Assembly (NCBI RefSeq): GCF_000820145.1 | Contig: NZ_CDBW01000045.1 | Location: 1 to 64,000, forward strand | Length of the DNA: 64,000 nt | DNA from: Aeromonas sobria | Lineage (GTDB): Bacteria; Pseudomonadota; Gammaproteobacteria; Enterobacterales; Aeromonadaceae | Direction of reading: 5' to 3' | Shown: piece after piece, positions 24,883-33,493 of the stretch | How the letters are laid out: each line of letters opens with the position of its first letter | Position numbering within the stretch: the first letter of the stretch is position 1 | Notes under the pieces: model-generated | Told to the model about the DNA's origin: nothing | Seen by the model: the letters and a program-made list of their open reading frames with translations, nothing else | The model's database searches: none | Translations under genes and position numbers: made by a program

Positions 24883-25830
24883 GTGAATTTTCAGCAGTTA
24901 CGTATTATCCGGGAAGCGGCGCGGCGGGATTACAACCTGACCGAGGTGGCCAATGCCCTTTTTACTTCCCAATCCGGGGTGAGTCGCCATATCCGCGAGC
25001 TGGAGGAGGAGCTTGGGCTAGAGCTCTTTATCCGCTACGGCAAGCGGTTGCTCGGCATGACCGAGCCGGGCAAGGAGCTGCTGGTGATTGCCGAGCGTAT
25101 CCTGGGTGACGCCAACAATATCCGCAAACTGGCCAGTACCTTTGCCAACCGTGAGGCGGGACGCCTGCTGGTTGCGACCACCCATACCCAGGCGCGCTAT
25201 GCGCTGCCACGAGTAGTGAAGGCGTTTCGCGAGCAGTTCCCGCTGGTGCAGCTGGAGCTGCGCCAGGGCAGCCCTGAGGAGATAGTGCGGCTGGTGCAGA
25301 CCGGCGAGGTGGATATTGGCATCAGCAGCGAGCAGCTCGACAAGAGCGAAGGGGTGGTGGCCTTTCCCTACTACCGCTGGCACCACAATATTGTGGTGCC
25401 CGAGCAACATCCGCTGGCTGGCGAGCGGGCTCTGACTCTGGCGGCACTGGCCAACTGGCCCATCGTCACCTATCAGGCGGGGCTGACCGGGCGGGCACGA
25501 GTGGACGAGGCGTTTGCCGAGGCAGGCATAGAGCCGCAGATCCTGCTGACCGCGCAGGACTCCGATGTCATCAAAACCTATGTCGAGCTGGAGATGGGGG
25601 TCGGCATTCTGGCCGATATGGCGTTCGATCCCCAGCGCGATCAGGGGCTGGTGCAGCTCGATGGCAGCCATCTGTTTGCCCCCCACACCGCCTGGATCGG
25701 CCTCAAGCAGGGGCAGTTCCACCACAACTTCGCCTGGCAGTTTATCCAGCTCTGCAACCCCGAGCTGGCGCTGGCGGATATTCAGGCCCGCGCCATGGGC
25801 AGCGAGCCCGCCATCGACTTCCAGATTTGA
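24883..25830 (+). CDS. LysR-type regulator of the CysB/Cbl family
   Basis: This 315-aa regulator has an N-terminal winged helix (FQQLRIIREAARRDYNLTEV, then ANALFTSQSGVSRHIRELE). Its effector domain carries the CysB/Cbl hallmark TTHTQARYALP and the AQDSDVIKTYVELEMGVGIL segment. The GTG at 24883 follows AGGAGG and gives VNFQQLR, matching the family start. It is last in the sulfate operon and very likely regulates it. Whether it is the global CysB or a paralogue cannot be decided here. Confidence 0.88.
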   Translation: MNFQQLRIIREAARRDYNLTEVANALFTSQSGVSRHIRELEEELGLELFIRYGKRLLGMTEPGKELLVIAERILGDANNIRKLASTFANREAGRLLVATTHTQARYALPRVVKAFREQFPLVQLELRQGSPEEIVRLVQTGEVDIGISSEQLDKSEGVVAFPYYRWHHNIVVPEQHPLAGERALTLAALANWPIVTYQAGLTGRARVDEAFAEAGIEPQILLTAQDSDVIKTYVELEMGVGILADMAFDPQRDQGLVQLDGSHLFAPHTAWIGLKQGQFHHNFAWQFIQLCNPELALADIQARAMGSEPAIDFQI

Positions 25831-25851
25831 GGTCGGAAGAGAAGACAAGAA

Positions 25852-25877
25852 GGGGAGCCAATGGCTCCCCGTTTTAT
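25852..25877. terminator. Terminator between the CysB-family gene and gbpA
   Basis: An 8-bp stem GGGGAGCC (25852-25859) pairs with GGCTCCCC (25863-25870), followed by GTTTTATT. Confidence 0.82.
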
Positions 25878-25903
25878 TGATGGTGTCATGACCCGGTGCG
25901 GGG

Positions 25904-27328
25904 TCAGTTCAGTTCAATCCAGGCATCTTGCCAGTTGGAACCGACACCCGGCTCATAGTGGGTGGCGGTGGTTGCCCACTGCACGCAGTAGCCGTTGTAG
26001 GGGAACGGCTTGCACTGATAGACCTTGCCATTTTTCGGCTGCAGTACCTTGGTACCGGCGGTGTAGGACTTGATGTCGTTCGGGAAGACGAACTGGTAGT
26101 CGCCGCCACTGCTTGCCTCTTTAAACATCAGATCCATGGTCTGCTGGATGGCTTCGCCGCCTGCTTTTGGCATGCCTTTGATCACCAGTTGATGATGGCC
26201 TGCTTTGAGCCCTTCCAGTGCCATGGTGAAGGTGTGGCTGCTGTCCTTGATATCGGCACTGCTCTGGCCTTTGGCGACACCGCCGTGGTCATACAGGGTA
26301 TTGGTGACGGCCAGATCCCCTTGTGCAGTAACGGTAAAATCGAGAGTGACTTTGCCATCTTCAAGCACATAGTCGCTGGCCAAACCGCTGACGCTGACGG
26401 TGTCTACGACCGGTGGTTTCAGTTGCAGCAGGTCAATCTCGACTCGCTCCAGATTGCTGCCGCGCTTCAGATAGACAGGGTTCATGCCGTAGATCGGGTT
26501 GAACTCGCCATTGGCGCTCTGTTGGCCGGCGCGGATCTGGCTCTGCTCGGCGTTGATCTTGGTTGCCAGCGCATGAGTCCAGTTATTTTTCAGGCCTTGC
26601 TCATTGCTGGTAATGGTCAGCACGGTCTGCAGCTCGTGGCGCTCGCCGATGGCATCGAATACCCGGGTTACTGCCTTGTCGCCGATGGTCAGATCGATGG
26701 AGGGATAGATGGTGCCAGCCTGGCTCCACTCCAGCGGTGGCTGATTGCCATCCTTGAACTGGGCATCAATCATGTTGTAGAAGCTGTTGGCGGTATCACC
26801 CACTTCCCACACACCCAGGATGACCTGGTAACCGGTGCGCTCTGGCAGGTTGCACTGATGAGTGACCTGCTTGGGTGGCTGCACCATGTTGCCTTCAATG
26901 ACGCAGAAGGGATTAAGGTCAAACGAGGCGCGAGTCAGCGGCTGGTTGGGGTTCCAATCCTGCTTGGTCAGGTAGTAACGCCAGTTGCGGGTCACGTGGT
27001 TGGCGGTGAAGGTCCAGCTGATGGCAAAGGGGCCAGCTTGTACATCACGTTTGGTCCAGCGATCGCTGGTCTGAACGTTCAGTTCGCTCCAGCGTGGGCT
27101 GCCCGCCGAGGCGATCTGACCATCTTGCGGGCCAGACTGCGGGAAGCCGGAGGGGCCTTCCACGCTTTGTGGCTCCCACTGCACGCCGCCACACTGGCTA
27201 TTGCCGCCGGTCTTGCACAGGTAGTTGCGACTTTCGGGTTGGCTGATATAACCGTGGGCCAGGGCGCTGCCGCTGACCAGTAGTGCCAGTGCCACTGCGG
27301 CATGACTAAGGTGGGTGTTTGCTGCCAT
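25904..27328 (-). CDS. gbpA: GlcNAc-binding protein A, AA10 lytic polysaccharide monooxygenase
   Basis: Secreted chitin-active copper monooxygenase and colonisation factor. A signal peptide of 24 residues ends in GSALA, leaving His25 (HGYISQPESR) as the N-terminal copper ligand; the second histidine is in FTANHVTRNW. Domains in order are AA10 (25 to about 205), GbpA domain 2, a third beta domain, and a C-terminal chitin-binding module (residues about 420-474, with YQCKPFPYNGYCVQW). The 474 aa match Vibrio GbpA. A strong promoter and a c-di-GMP-I riboswitch precede it. Chitinase genes are not adjacent. Confidence 0.95.
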   Translation of the reverse strand: MAANTHLSHAAVALALLVSGSALAHGYISQPESRNYLCKTGGNSQCGGVQWEPQSVEGPSGFPQSGPQDGQIASAGSPRWSELNVQTSDRWTKRDVQAGPFAISWTFTANHVTRNWRYYLTKQDWNPNQPLTRASFDLNPFCVIEGNMVQPPKQVTHQCNLPERTGYQVILGVWEVGDTANSFYNMIDAQFKDGNQPPLEWSQAGTIYPSIDLTIGDKAVTRVFDAIGERHELQTVLTITSNEQGLKNNWTHALATKINAEQSQIRAGQQSANGEFNPIYGMNPVYLKRGSNLERVEIDLLQLKPPVVDTVSVSGLASDYVLEDGKVTLDFTVTAQGDLAVTNTLYDHGGVAKGQSSADIKDSSHTFTMALEGLKAGHHQLVIKGMPKAGGEAIQQTMDLMFKEASSGGDYQFVFPNDIKSYTAGTKVLQPKNGKVYQCKPFPYNGYCVQWATTATHYEPGVGSNWQDAWIELN

Positions 27329-27399
27329 ATATTCCTCTGGGAACTAGAACTGGGCAGTCAATGGGCGATAGCTGGCGGGTGTCAGCACCCCATGGATGG

Positions 27400-27490
27400 A
27401 GTGGTAACCCCGCTATCCTACAGTGTCGAAGGACCGGAGGCTTTGCGTCCTGATTTTACAATCAGTTTGCCAATTGACTATGTAAGGTGG
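27400..27490 (-). ncRNA. c-di-GMP-I (GEMM-I) riboswitch of gbpA
   Basis: Read on the minus strand it contains, in order, GGCAAAC, a CTGATT-GTAA-AATCAG hairpin whose GNRA loop is the tetraloop, GGACGCAAAGCCTCCGG, and TAGGATAGCGGGGTTACC. These are the invariant blocks of the GEMM-I aptamer, including the A and G that stack on c-di-GMP. It lies about 15 nt after the predicted transcription start and 70 nt before the gbpA ATG. No U-run terminator follows, which suggests translational control. The same riboswitch class precedes gbpA in Vibrio cholerae. Confidence 0.93.
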
Positions 27491-27512
27491 CCGGAGCCAG
27501 ATAATCGGCGAG

Positions 27513-27541
27513 ACTATATCAATCAATGATTAATGTGTTAA
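27513..27541 (-). promoter_or_regulatory. gbpA promoter
   Basis: On the minus strand TTAACA (27536-27541) is followed by 17 nt and TATAGT (27513-27518). The predicted start near 27506 leaves the complete riboswitch in the leader. Confidence 0.75.
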
Positions 27542-27692
27542 GAATAAACGTTTAACTGAGATTTCAGACTGACCTCTTGTCTGCTTAAGTGTCTGTTTTT
27601 ATTTTTCCTTTGTTATCGCACCAAGTGGCTGCGCCGCTTTTTTGTTCCTTAAGTTGTGCGCACAATGGGGCTTTGGCGATTTTAGCTATGGT

Positions 27693-27726
27693 CAATCATC
27701 GCCAGCCTTGTTGCTGGCGATGATTG
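27693..27726. terminator. Hairpin downstream of the chemoreceptor gene
   Basis: A perfect 14-bp stem (27693-27706 with 27713-27726) lies ten bases beyond the chemoreceptor stop. It lacks a T run on the minus strand, so it may stabilise the 3' end rather than terminate. Confidence 0.5.
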
Positions 27727-27735
27727 TGTCGTCGA

Positions 27736-29424
27736 TCAGTGGCGGGCGCTCTGTTCTGTGACGGTTCGAGGGCTCGCATGGGGGATTTGCATCGGGGTGA
27801 TAGTCGACTCCTTGCCCAGTTTGAACACCGCAAGCCGCTCATCCAGACTGCGGGAGAGGCCAGCCAGCAGCTCACTTTCTTGGGCCAGTTGTGAGGCTGA
27901 CTGAGACATCTCCAGCGCCGAGTCGTTGATGCCGCTGACATTGCGGTTCATATCCTCGGCTACCATGCTCTGCTGTTCGGCGGCGGTGGCAATTTGGGTC
28001 GCCATATCGCTCACATGCTGGATGCGGTTGACGATTTGGGTGAGATCCTGACCTGCCTGGCGTGACTGATTGACGCTGCTCTCCGCCAGTTTGCGGCTGG
28101 CATCCATGGCGCTGGCTGCACTAACGGCTCGCTGTTGCAGTTGGGCAATGGTGCTCTGGATCTCTTCGGTGGACTGGCGGGTGCGGCTGGCCAGCTGGCG
28201 CACCTCGTCGGCCACCACGGCAAAGCCACGGCCCTGCTCGCCGGCCCGTGCTGCCTCGATGGCGGCATTGAGGGCCAACAGGTTGGTCTGTTCCGAAATG
28301 GCGCTGATAACAGCCGTCACTTCGCTGATCTGCATCACCCCCTCCTTGAGCTGATTGACTTGCACGGTTGCCTGTTCCACCTCGGTAGCCAGCGCCTGAA
28401 TACCGTGAACGCTGGCATGGACATCCTGGTTGCCCAAGCCTGCTTCACTGGTGGCATCCTGGGTATCGCGGGCGGTATTTTCAGCATGACCCGCCACATC
28501 GGTGATGGTGGCACTCATCTCGTTCATGGCGGTGGCGAGCTGGGCCAGTTGATCCCGCTGGCTGGTGACAGCCTGGTTGGTCTGCTCGGCAGAGGCGGCG
28601 ATGCGCAGGGCGGCATCCGCCACGTTGCGGGCCCCCAGACTTGCTTCCAGCAGGGCGTGACGGATGGCATCCAGACTCTGGTTGGTGCAGCGGGCGACCA
28701 TACCCAACTCATCCTTGCCGTGCACCGGGATGCTCACCACCAGATCGCCCTTGGCAACCCGTTGCATGGCGTGGTTGATCTGATTGAGGGGGGAGACAAT
28801 GGAGTGAGTGATGCGCCAGCCCAGCAGCCCCATCAGCAAGACCGCGATGGCGGTGGCGGTACCCATCTTCATGTATTGGGCCCAGATGGTCTGCTGGATA
28901 TCCTGCAGCAGCATGCCTGAACCGAGGATCCAGCCCCAGGGTTGATAGCCGGAGACCATGGAGAGCTTGTCAGCCGTTTCGCCTGACGGACCGGTCCAGA
29001 CATATTGCAGGGTGCCCTGTTTACCCCCTCTGGCGATATCCACCATCTGGAACCAGAACTGCCCAGCGGTGGCAGCTCCCCCTTCCCCCATCTTCTGACC
29101 GACCAGCTCGGGGCGGATGGGGTGAACCAGCATGGTGCGGCTCTCGTCGATGACAAACAGGTAGTTGTTGCCATCAAAGCGGGTGTTGGTCAGCAGCTTG
29201 CGCGCTTCCTGCTGGGCCTGCTCTGCTGGCAAGGTGCTGGCCAGAAACTGGATCTGGCTCATGGTTTGTCCCAGCACCGCATTGAGCCGCGCCTCTCGCT
29301 CGCTCATCAGATTGCGCTGGAGTGCATTGGCCGAGATAAACAGCAGCGAGATAAAACCGACAAATGCGACCGTGAGCAGCAAGATCAATTTGCGGCTCAC
29401 AGTGATATCACCGAGCTTGAACAT
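27736..29424 (-). CDS. Methyl-accepting chemotaxis protein with Cache sensor
   Basis: Chemoreceptor of 562 aa. A membrane segment (about residues 12-32) precedes a periplasmic single-Cache domain, with YLFVIDESRTMLVHP and SGYQPWGWILGSG. A second membrane segment, a HAMP linker and the signalling domain follow, with the highly conserved hairpin EQTNLLALNAAIEAARAGEQ-GRGFAVVADEVRQLA. The ligand is unknown; small organic acids are common for this sensor type. The ATG at 29424 (MFKLGDITVSRK) has a GAGGG site; the longer frame to 29487 does not look like a receptor N-terminus. It lacks an obvious C-terminal CheR-tethering pentapeptide. Confidence 0.92.
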   Translation of the reverse strand: MFKLGDITVSRKLILLLTVAFVGFISLLFISANALQRNLMSEREARLNAVLGQTMSQIQFLASTLPAEQAQQEARKLLTNTRFDGNNYLFVIDESRTMLVHPIRPELVGQKMGEGGAATAGQFWFQMVDIARGGKQGTLQYVWTGPSGETADKLSMVSGYQPWGWILGSGMLLQDIQQTIWAQYMKMGTATAIAVLLMGLLGWRITHSIVSPLNQINHAMQRVAKGDLVVSIPVHGKDELGMVARCTNQSLDAIRHALLEASLGARNVADAALRIAASAEQTNQAVTSQRDQLAQLATAMNEMSATITDVAGHAENTARDTQDATSEAGLGNQDVHASVHGIQALATEVEQATVQVNQLKEGVMQISEVTAVISAISEQTNLLALNAAIEAARAGEQGRGFAVVADEVRQLASRTRQSTEEIQSTIAQLQQRAVSAASAMDASRKLAESSVNQSRQAGQDLTQIVNRIQHVSDMATQIATAAEQQSMVAEDMNRNVSGINDSALEMSQSASQLAQESELLAGLSRSLDERLAVFKLGKESTITPMQIPHASPRTVTEQSARH

Positions 29425-29701
29425 GACGAAACCCTCATTATCCCTATTGATGTGACGTGGCTCGTTACCGCGGTAGCCTAGTTTCATAAATTAACGACTC
29501 ATTGTTGCAGCCGTTCGTCGGCCTTTTTCAAATGAGTGTTTTGACAACAGTATAGCCAGCAGACAGCGATACTCACTTTTTGGTAGCGTGTTCATGCGCA
29601 TCCCTGCGTCATTTTTGCCAAAGAGTGTGAATGGTTTGGCATTTCAGCAAAAAATAAGGAGTGGGCCCCGCTGCGGGAGCCCCCACAACAAGAGGGAATT
29701 T

Positions 29702-31567
29702 ATGAGTTCCATTGCCAGGAATTACTTCAACCAGCTCAACGCTGACTACTTGCAGGTACACAGGTGCAAGGAGGATCTCTTCTGGTCCACCTATATGGGC
29801 ACCAGCGACGATCAGCCCGGTTTCACCGCAGCCGAGCAGGCTTACAAGGCCTTTTGTGCCAATCCGGCCCGCCTGCCCGCATTGCGGGAGATGCTGGCGA
29901 AGGCCGAACAGGATGATCTCAAGCGCGGTCTGCAAGGCTGGATCGCCTTCTTCGAGTGCAACGTCATCGAAGATCCCGCCGCTGCCGCCTTGATGGATGA
30001 GCTGGTGGCTGCCGAGGCGGATCTGTTCGCCCGCCGCAAGGGGTTGCAACTGACCCTGCTGGATGAGCAGGGGCAGCAAGTGGCCGGTAGTCTGCCTGCC
30101 GCCAGCACCTCGCTGGCCGCCAGCCCGAACGAGGCGGTGCGCCAAAGTGCGCTCGCCATGTTCCACACTCTGGAGCAGTGGGTAGTCGGTAACGGTTTTC
30201 TCGAGGTGGTGGCGATCCGCAACCGCTTTGCCCGCGCCATGGGCTATCGCGACTACTTCGACTACAAGGTGCGCAAGAACGAGCAGATGAGCCCGGAGCA
30301 GCTGTTCGCGATCCTCGACGACTTCATTGCCCGCACCGATTTGCGGCTGCAGCAGAGCCTGGCCGAGCTCAAAGCAGCCAAGGGGGAGGCGGCCTTGCTG
30401 CCCCACAACCTGCGCTACTCCATCAGTGGCGATGTGACCCGCCAGCTCGACCCCTATGTGCCCTTCTCGCGGGCGCTGAAGGATTGGGTCGAGAGCTTCC
30501 GCCGTCTCGGTATCCAGTATCGCTGCGCGACCCTGACGCTCGACTTGCTGACCCGGGAGGGGAAATACGAGAACGGCTTTTGCCACGGCCCGGTACCGAG
30601 CCTCTTCCAACAGGGCGAGTGGGTGCCGGCGGTGGTCAACTTCACCAGCCTCGCCGATCCGGCGCAGGTGGGCAGCGGCTGGAACGGCCTCAATACCCTG
30701 TTCCACGAGGGGGGCCATGCCGCGCACTTTGCCAATGTCACCGGCAACGCCCCCTGCTTCTCACAGGAGTTTCCACCCACCTCCATGGCCTATGCCGAGA
30801 CCCAGTCGATGTTCTGCGACAGCCTGCTGGACGATGCCGACTGGCTCAAACGCTACGCCAGAAACGCGGCGGGAGAGGCGATCCCCGATGCCCTCATCAA
30901 GGCAATGATCGAGGCGCGCCAGCCGTTTCGTGCCTTCAACGAGCGCCAGATTGCGCTGGTGGCCTACTTCGAGCGGGATCTCTATGCCATGGATGAGGCT
31001 GAGCGTACTCCCGAGGCAGTGCTGGCGCTGGCCCGCCACTGGGAGCGCAAGATTGTCGGGGTCGAGAGCCCGCGTCCGCTGCTGGCCATTCCGCACCTCC
31101 TTAATCAGGAGTCGGCCTGCGCCTATCACGGCTATCTGCTGGCGCTGATGGCGGTGGAGCAGACCCGCGCCTACTTCCTCAAGCGTGATGGCTACCTCAC
31201 CGACAACCCGCGCATCGGGCCGGATCTGGCTGCCCACTACTGGGGGCCGGGCAACGGTATGAGCCACGATGAAACCCTGCGCAGCCTGACCGGCGAGGGG
31301 TTCAGCGCTGTGCCGCTGGCCGAGGCGTGCAACCTGAGCGCCGCCGAGGCGTGGCAACAGGCTCAGGCCTGCATGGCCGCCGCGCAGCAACGTCCCGCCG
31401 ACGGTGAGGGCACCCCGCTTGACGCCCATATCCGGGTGGTACACGGCGCAGAGCTCATCACCGACAACAGCGAGTCGGAAACCCGCATGCTGGCCGACTT
31501 CGAGGCGTGGATTACCCAGCGCTATTTTGTTGGGGATGTCAGAGAGGAGCTGAGCCGCGTGCAGTAA
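29702..31567 (+). CDS. M3-type zinc metallopeptidase
   Basis: Predicted cytoplasmic oligopeptidase of 621 aa with no signal peptide. The zinc site is HEGGH (His335, Glu336, His339), followed about 25 residues later by PPTSMAYAETQSMF, which supplies the third, glutamate ligand. The all-helical architecture and the FNERQIALVAYFERDLYAM segment fit the M3/oligoendopeptidase clan; assignment below that level is uncertain. The ATG at 29702 follows GAGGG; the upstream frame has no site. Confidence 0.82.
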   Translation: MSSIARNYFNQLNADYLQVHRCKEDLFWSTYMGTSDDQPGFTAAEQAYKAFCANPARLPALREMLAKAEQDDLKRGLQGWIAFFECNVIEDPAAAALMDELVAAEADLFARRKGLQLTLLDEQGQQVAGSLPAASTSLAASPNEAVRQSALAMFHTLEQWVVGNGFLEVVAIRNRFARAMGYRDYFDYKVRKNEQMSPEQLFAILDDFIARTDLRLQQSLAELKAAKGEAALLPHNLRYSISGDVTRQLDPYVPFSRALKDWVESFRRLGIQYRCATLTLDLLTREGKYENGFCHGPVPSLFQQGEWVPAVVNFTSLADPAQVGSGWNGLNTLFHEGGHAAHFANVTGNAPCFSQEFPPTSMAYAETQSMFCDSLLDDADWLKRYARNAAGEAIPDALIKAMIEARQPFRAFNERQIALVAYFERDLYAMDEAERTPEAVLALARHWERKIVGVESPRPLLAIPHLLNQESACAYHGYLLALMAVEQTRAYFLKRDGYLTDNPRIGPDLAAHYWGPGNGMSHDETLRSLTGEGFSAVPLAEACNLSAAEAWQQAQACMAAAQQRPADGEGTPLDAHIRVVHGAELITDNSESETRMLADFEAWITQRYFVGDVREELSRVQ

Positions 31568-31650
31568 GTGATGTTATGGAGACAGGCTTGTTCTGAATGG
31601 GCAACTGGCAGGAGGGGGGACTTTCCTGCCATTTTTTTACTCATTATTCA

Positions 31651-31947
31651 CTACTCATCGATTACCTTTTTTCCGCAATGTTCACAGATGACATGGCGTT
31701 CAAAGCGATCCATGTTGGCCAGAAAGGGGCCTGCTGCCCAGCCGGTAATAAAGTCCTTGATAAACTCTTTGTGCTTTTGCTCCGGTGTTGGCTGTTTGCC
31801 AAAGGATTTGTCGACCAGCACCACGACATGGCTGGTCTCGCGCTGACAGCTGGGGCAGAAGCGTTTTTCGGTGGATGCAAGCAAGGGGTTCTCCTTGTCC
31901 GTGGGCGGGTAATGGGTTTTCTCGCCGCAGATATTAACAGTTCCCAT
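31651..31947 (-). CDS. Small two-CxxC zinc-ribbon protein
   Basis: This 98-aa protein has CPSC at about residues 31-34 and CEHC at about 87-90. Together they can form one zinc ribbon enclosing a middle segment (TPEQKHKEFIKDFITGW, then AAGPFLANMDRFERH). The ATG has an AAGGA site. I do not recognise a characterised homologue. It is convergent with the peptidase gene and diverges from the oxidoreductase gene. Confidence 0.75.
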   Translation of the reverse strand: MGTVNICGEKTHYPPTDKENPLLASTEKRFCPSCQRETSHVVVLVDKSFGKQPTPEQKHKEFIKDFITGWAAGPFLANMDRFERHVICEHCGKKVIDE

Positions 31948-32190
31948 TTGATTCCTTTTTCTGGCAGGGTGTCAACCAATGCAGAGACAACAGTTGCCCA
32001 TCCCCTGTGAAGAGGGGACGAGCCAGCAAGCGTGAGCAGGGGGGGGCAGTTGGCTCCTCTGATGTTTCCGTTTGTCACACATTGCCACACAACCTTCCCC
32101 CTCTGGCAAAGTCTTGTGACTAGTAGGGTTTTTAATGGCGCCATGAGCAGGGAGATGAGGCCCTGCAGTGATGGAACCAAGGAGCATGTT

Positions 32191-33483
32191 ATGACGGGCA
32201 AACGGATGTGGTGGCTGTTGCCACTGCTAGCGGTCGGGATCTGGTGGCTGGGTTATGCGGGGGATGCCAACGGGGTGTGGCCCTGGCGCCATGAGATGTT
32301 GCTGCTGACTGGCCTGCTTGGGATGACCTATATGGCGATTTCGCTGTTGCTGGCGTTGCGCCTGCCGCAGCTTGAGGTCTGGTGTGGCGGTCTGGATCGG
32401 ATGTTGCGATTGCACCGCCAGACGGCCATCGGGGGCGCATTGGCGCTGACCGCTCACTGGCTGCTGGTGGAGGCGCCCAAGTGGGCGGTCTCGGTAGGCT
32501 GGTTGAGTCGTCCCGCCCGGCGTGGGGCCAGCGGTGTCGGAGCTGGCGCAGGCAATGGCATCTCGCTCCATGCCCTTGGCAATACCCTGGGGGAGTGGAG
32601 TTTTTATCTGCTGATCGCGCTGGTGGTGGTGAGCTTGCTGGCACTGGTGAGTTATGGCCGCTTTCGACTGATCCACCGGTTGGCACCGATCATCTATCTG
32701 GTGGGTTGGGGTCACGGGCTCTGCTTGCTGCCTCAGGTGGGGGCCATGACCCCTGTAGGGGTGTCGATCTGGCTGATTGGCGGGATAGGTGCTATCGGCG
32801 CCCTCTACTCTCTGCTGGGGCAAGTGGGGGCGCGGGATCGCCATCCGGGCCGGGTCATTGCGGTACGGGCGCTGGCGGATCAGACCTGCGAGCTGACCAT
32901 GCAACTGGAGAGGCCGCTGACCCACTATCGCCCAGGCCAGTTTGCCTTCTTCGAGTTTGATGCCAAGGAGGAGCCACATCCGTTTACCCTGGTGCGGGTG
33001 TCAGCGGATCGGCGGCAACTGGTGATCGCGGTGCGGGCGCTCGGGGATCACACCCGTCAGCTGGTGGCACAGGCTCGGGTGGGGGATGGTGTGGTGGTGA
33101 CCGGGCCTTATGGCGCCTTTGTGGCGCCGGTTGGGGAGGGTAGATCTCTCTGGCTGGGGGCCGGGATCGGTATCACCCCCTTTGTCGCCTGGTTGGAGTC
33201 GTTGGCGGCACAAGGTGGCCGTGGCGAGGGGATCACCCTGATCCAGTGCGCGCCAGATATGGCGGGCGCTGTCTACCACCAGCGGTTGGCCGAGCTCTGT
33301 CATCGCACCGGGGTGAGTTATCAGCTGCATCTGGATAAAGTCGAGGAGCGACTGGATCTGGCTCGTGTCGCACAGCGTGCCTCTGGGTCGGTCTGGTTTT
33401 GCGGGCCCGAGGGGATGGCAGACGCCCTGACCCGGCTATTGCCGGACGGGCGTCTGCATCGCGAGCTGTTTCGCTTTCGTTGA
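32191..33483 (+). CDS. Ferric-reductase-like transmembrane flavoprotein
   Basis: Membrane oxidoreductase of 430 aa. The N-terminal half has about six membrane segments with candidate haem-ligand histidines in LHRQTAIGG, ALTAHWLLVE, SLHALGN and GWGHGL. The C-terminal half is a ferredoxin-NADP-reductase-type module. FAD contacts are YRPGQFAFFEF and HPFTLVRVSA; NAD(P) contacts are LGAGIGITPFVAWL and WFCGPEGMADAL. It would pass electrons from NAD(P)H across the inner membrane; the acceptor (ferric iron, oxygen or other) is not known. The ATG at 32191 follows AAGGAG. Confidence 0.85.
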   Translation: MTGKRMWWLLPLLAVGIWWLGYAGDANGVWPWRHEMLLLTGLLGMTYMAISLLLALRLPQLEVWCGGLDRMLRLHRQTAIGGALALTAHWLLVEAPKWAVSVGWLSRPARRGASGVGAGAGNGISLHALGNTLGEWSFYLLIALVVVSLLALVSYGRFRLIHRLAPIIYLVGWGHGLCLLPQVGAMTPVGVSIWLIGGIGAIGALYSLLGQVGARDRHPGRVIAVRALADQTCELTMQLERPLTHYRPGQFAFFEFDAKEEPHPFTLVRVSADRRQLVIAVRALGDHTRQLVAQARVGDGVVVTGPYGAFVAPVGEGRSLWLGAGIGITPFVAWLESLAAQGGRGEGITLIQCAPDMAGAVYHQRLAELCHRTGVSYQLHLDKVEERLDLARVAQRASGSVWFCGPEGMADALTRLLPDGRLHRELFRFR

Positions 33484-33493
33484 GCTCTGACCG

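Larger units (their letters stand above)
27329..27735. other. gbpA leader and promoter region
   Basis: From the gbpA side this 407-bp stretch holds a 70-nt expression platform with a GGGTG/CACCC hairpin near 27377-27391, the c-di-GMP-I aptamer, the promoter at 27513-27541, about 150 bp of AT-rich DNA, and a 14-bp-stem hairpin at 27693-27726. I see no gene in it. Confidence 0.8.
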
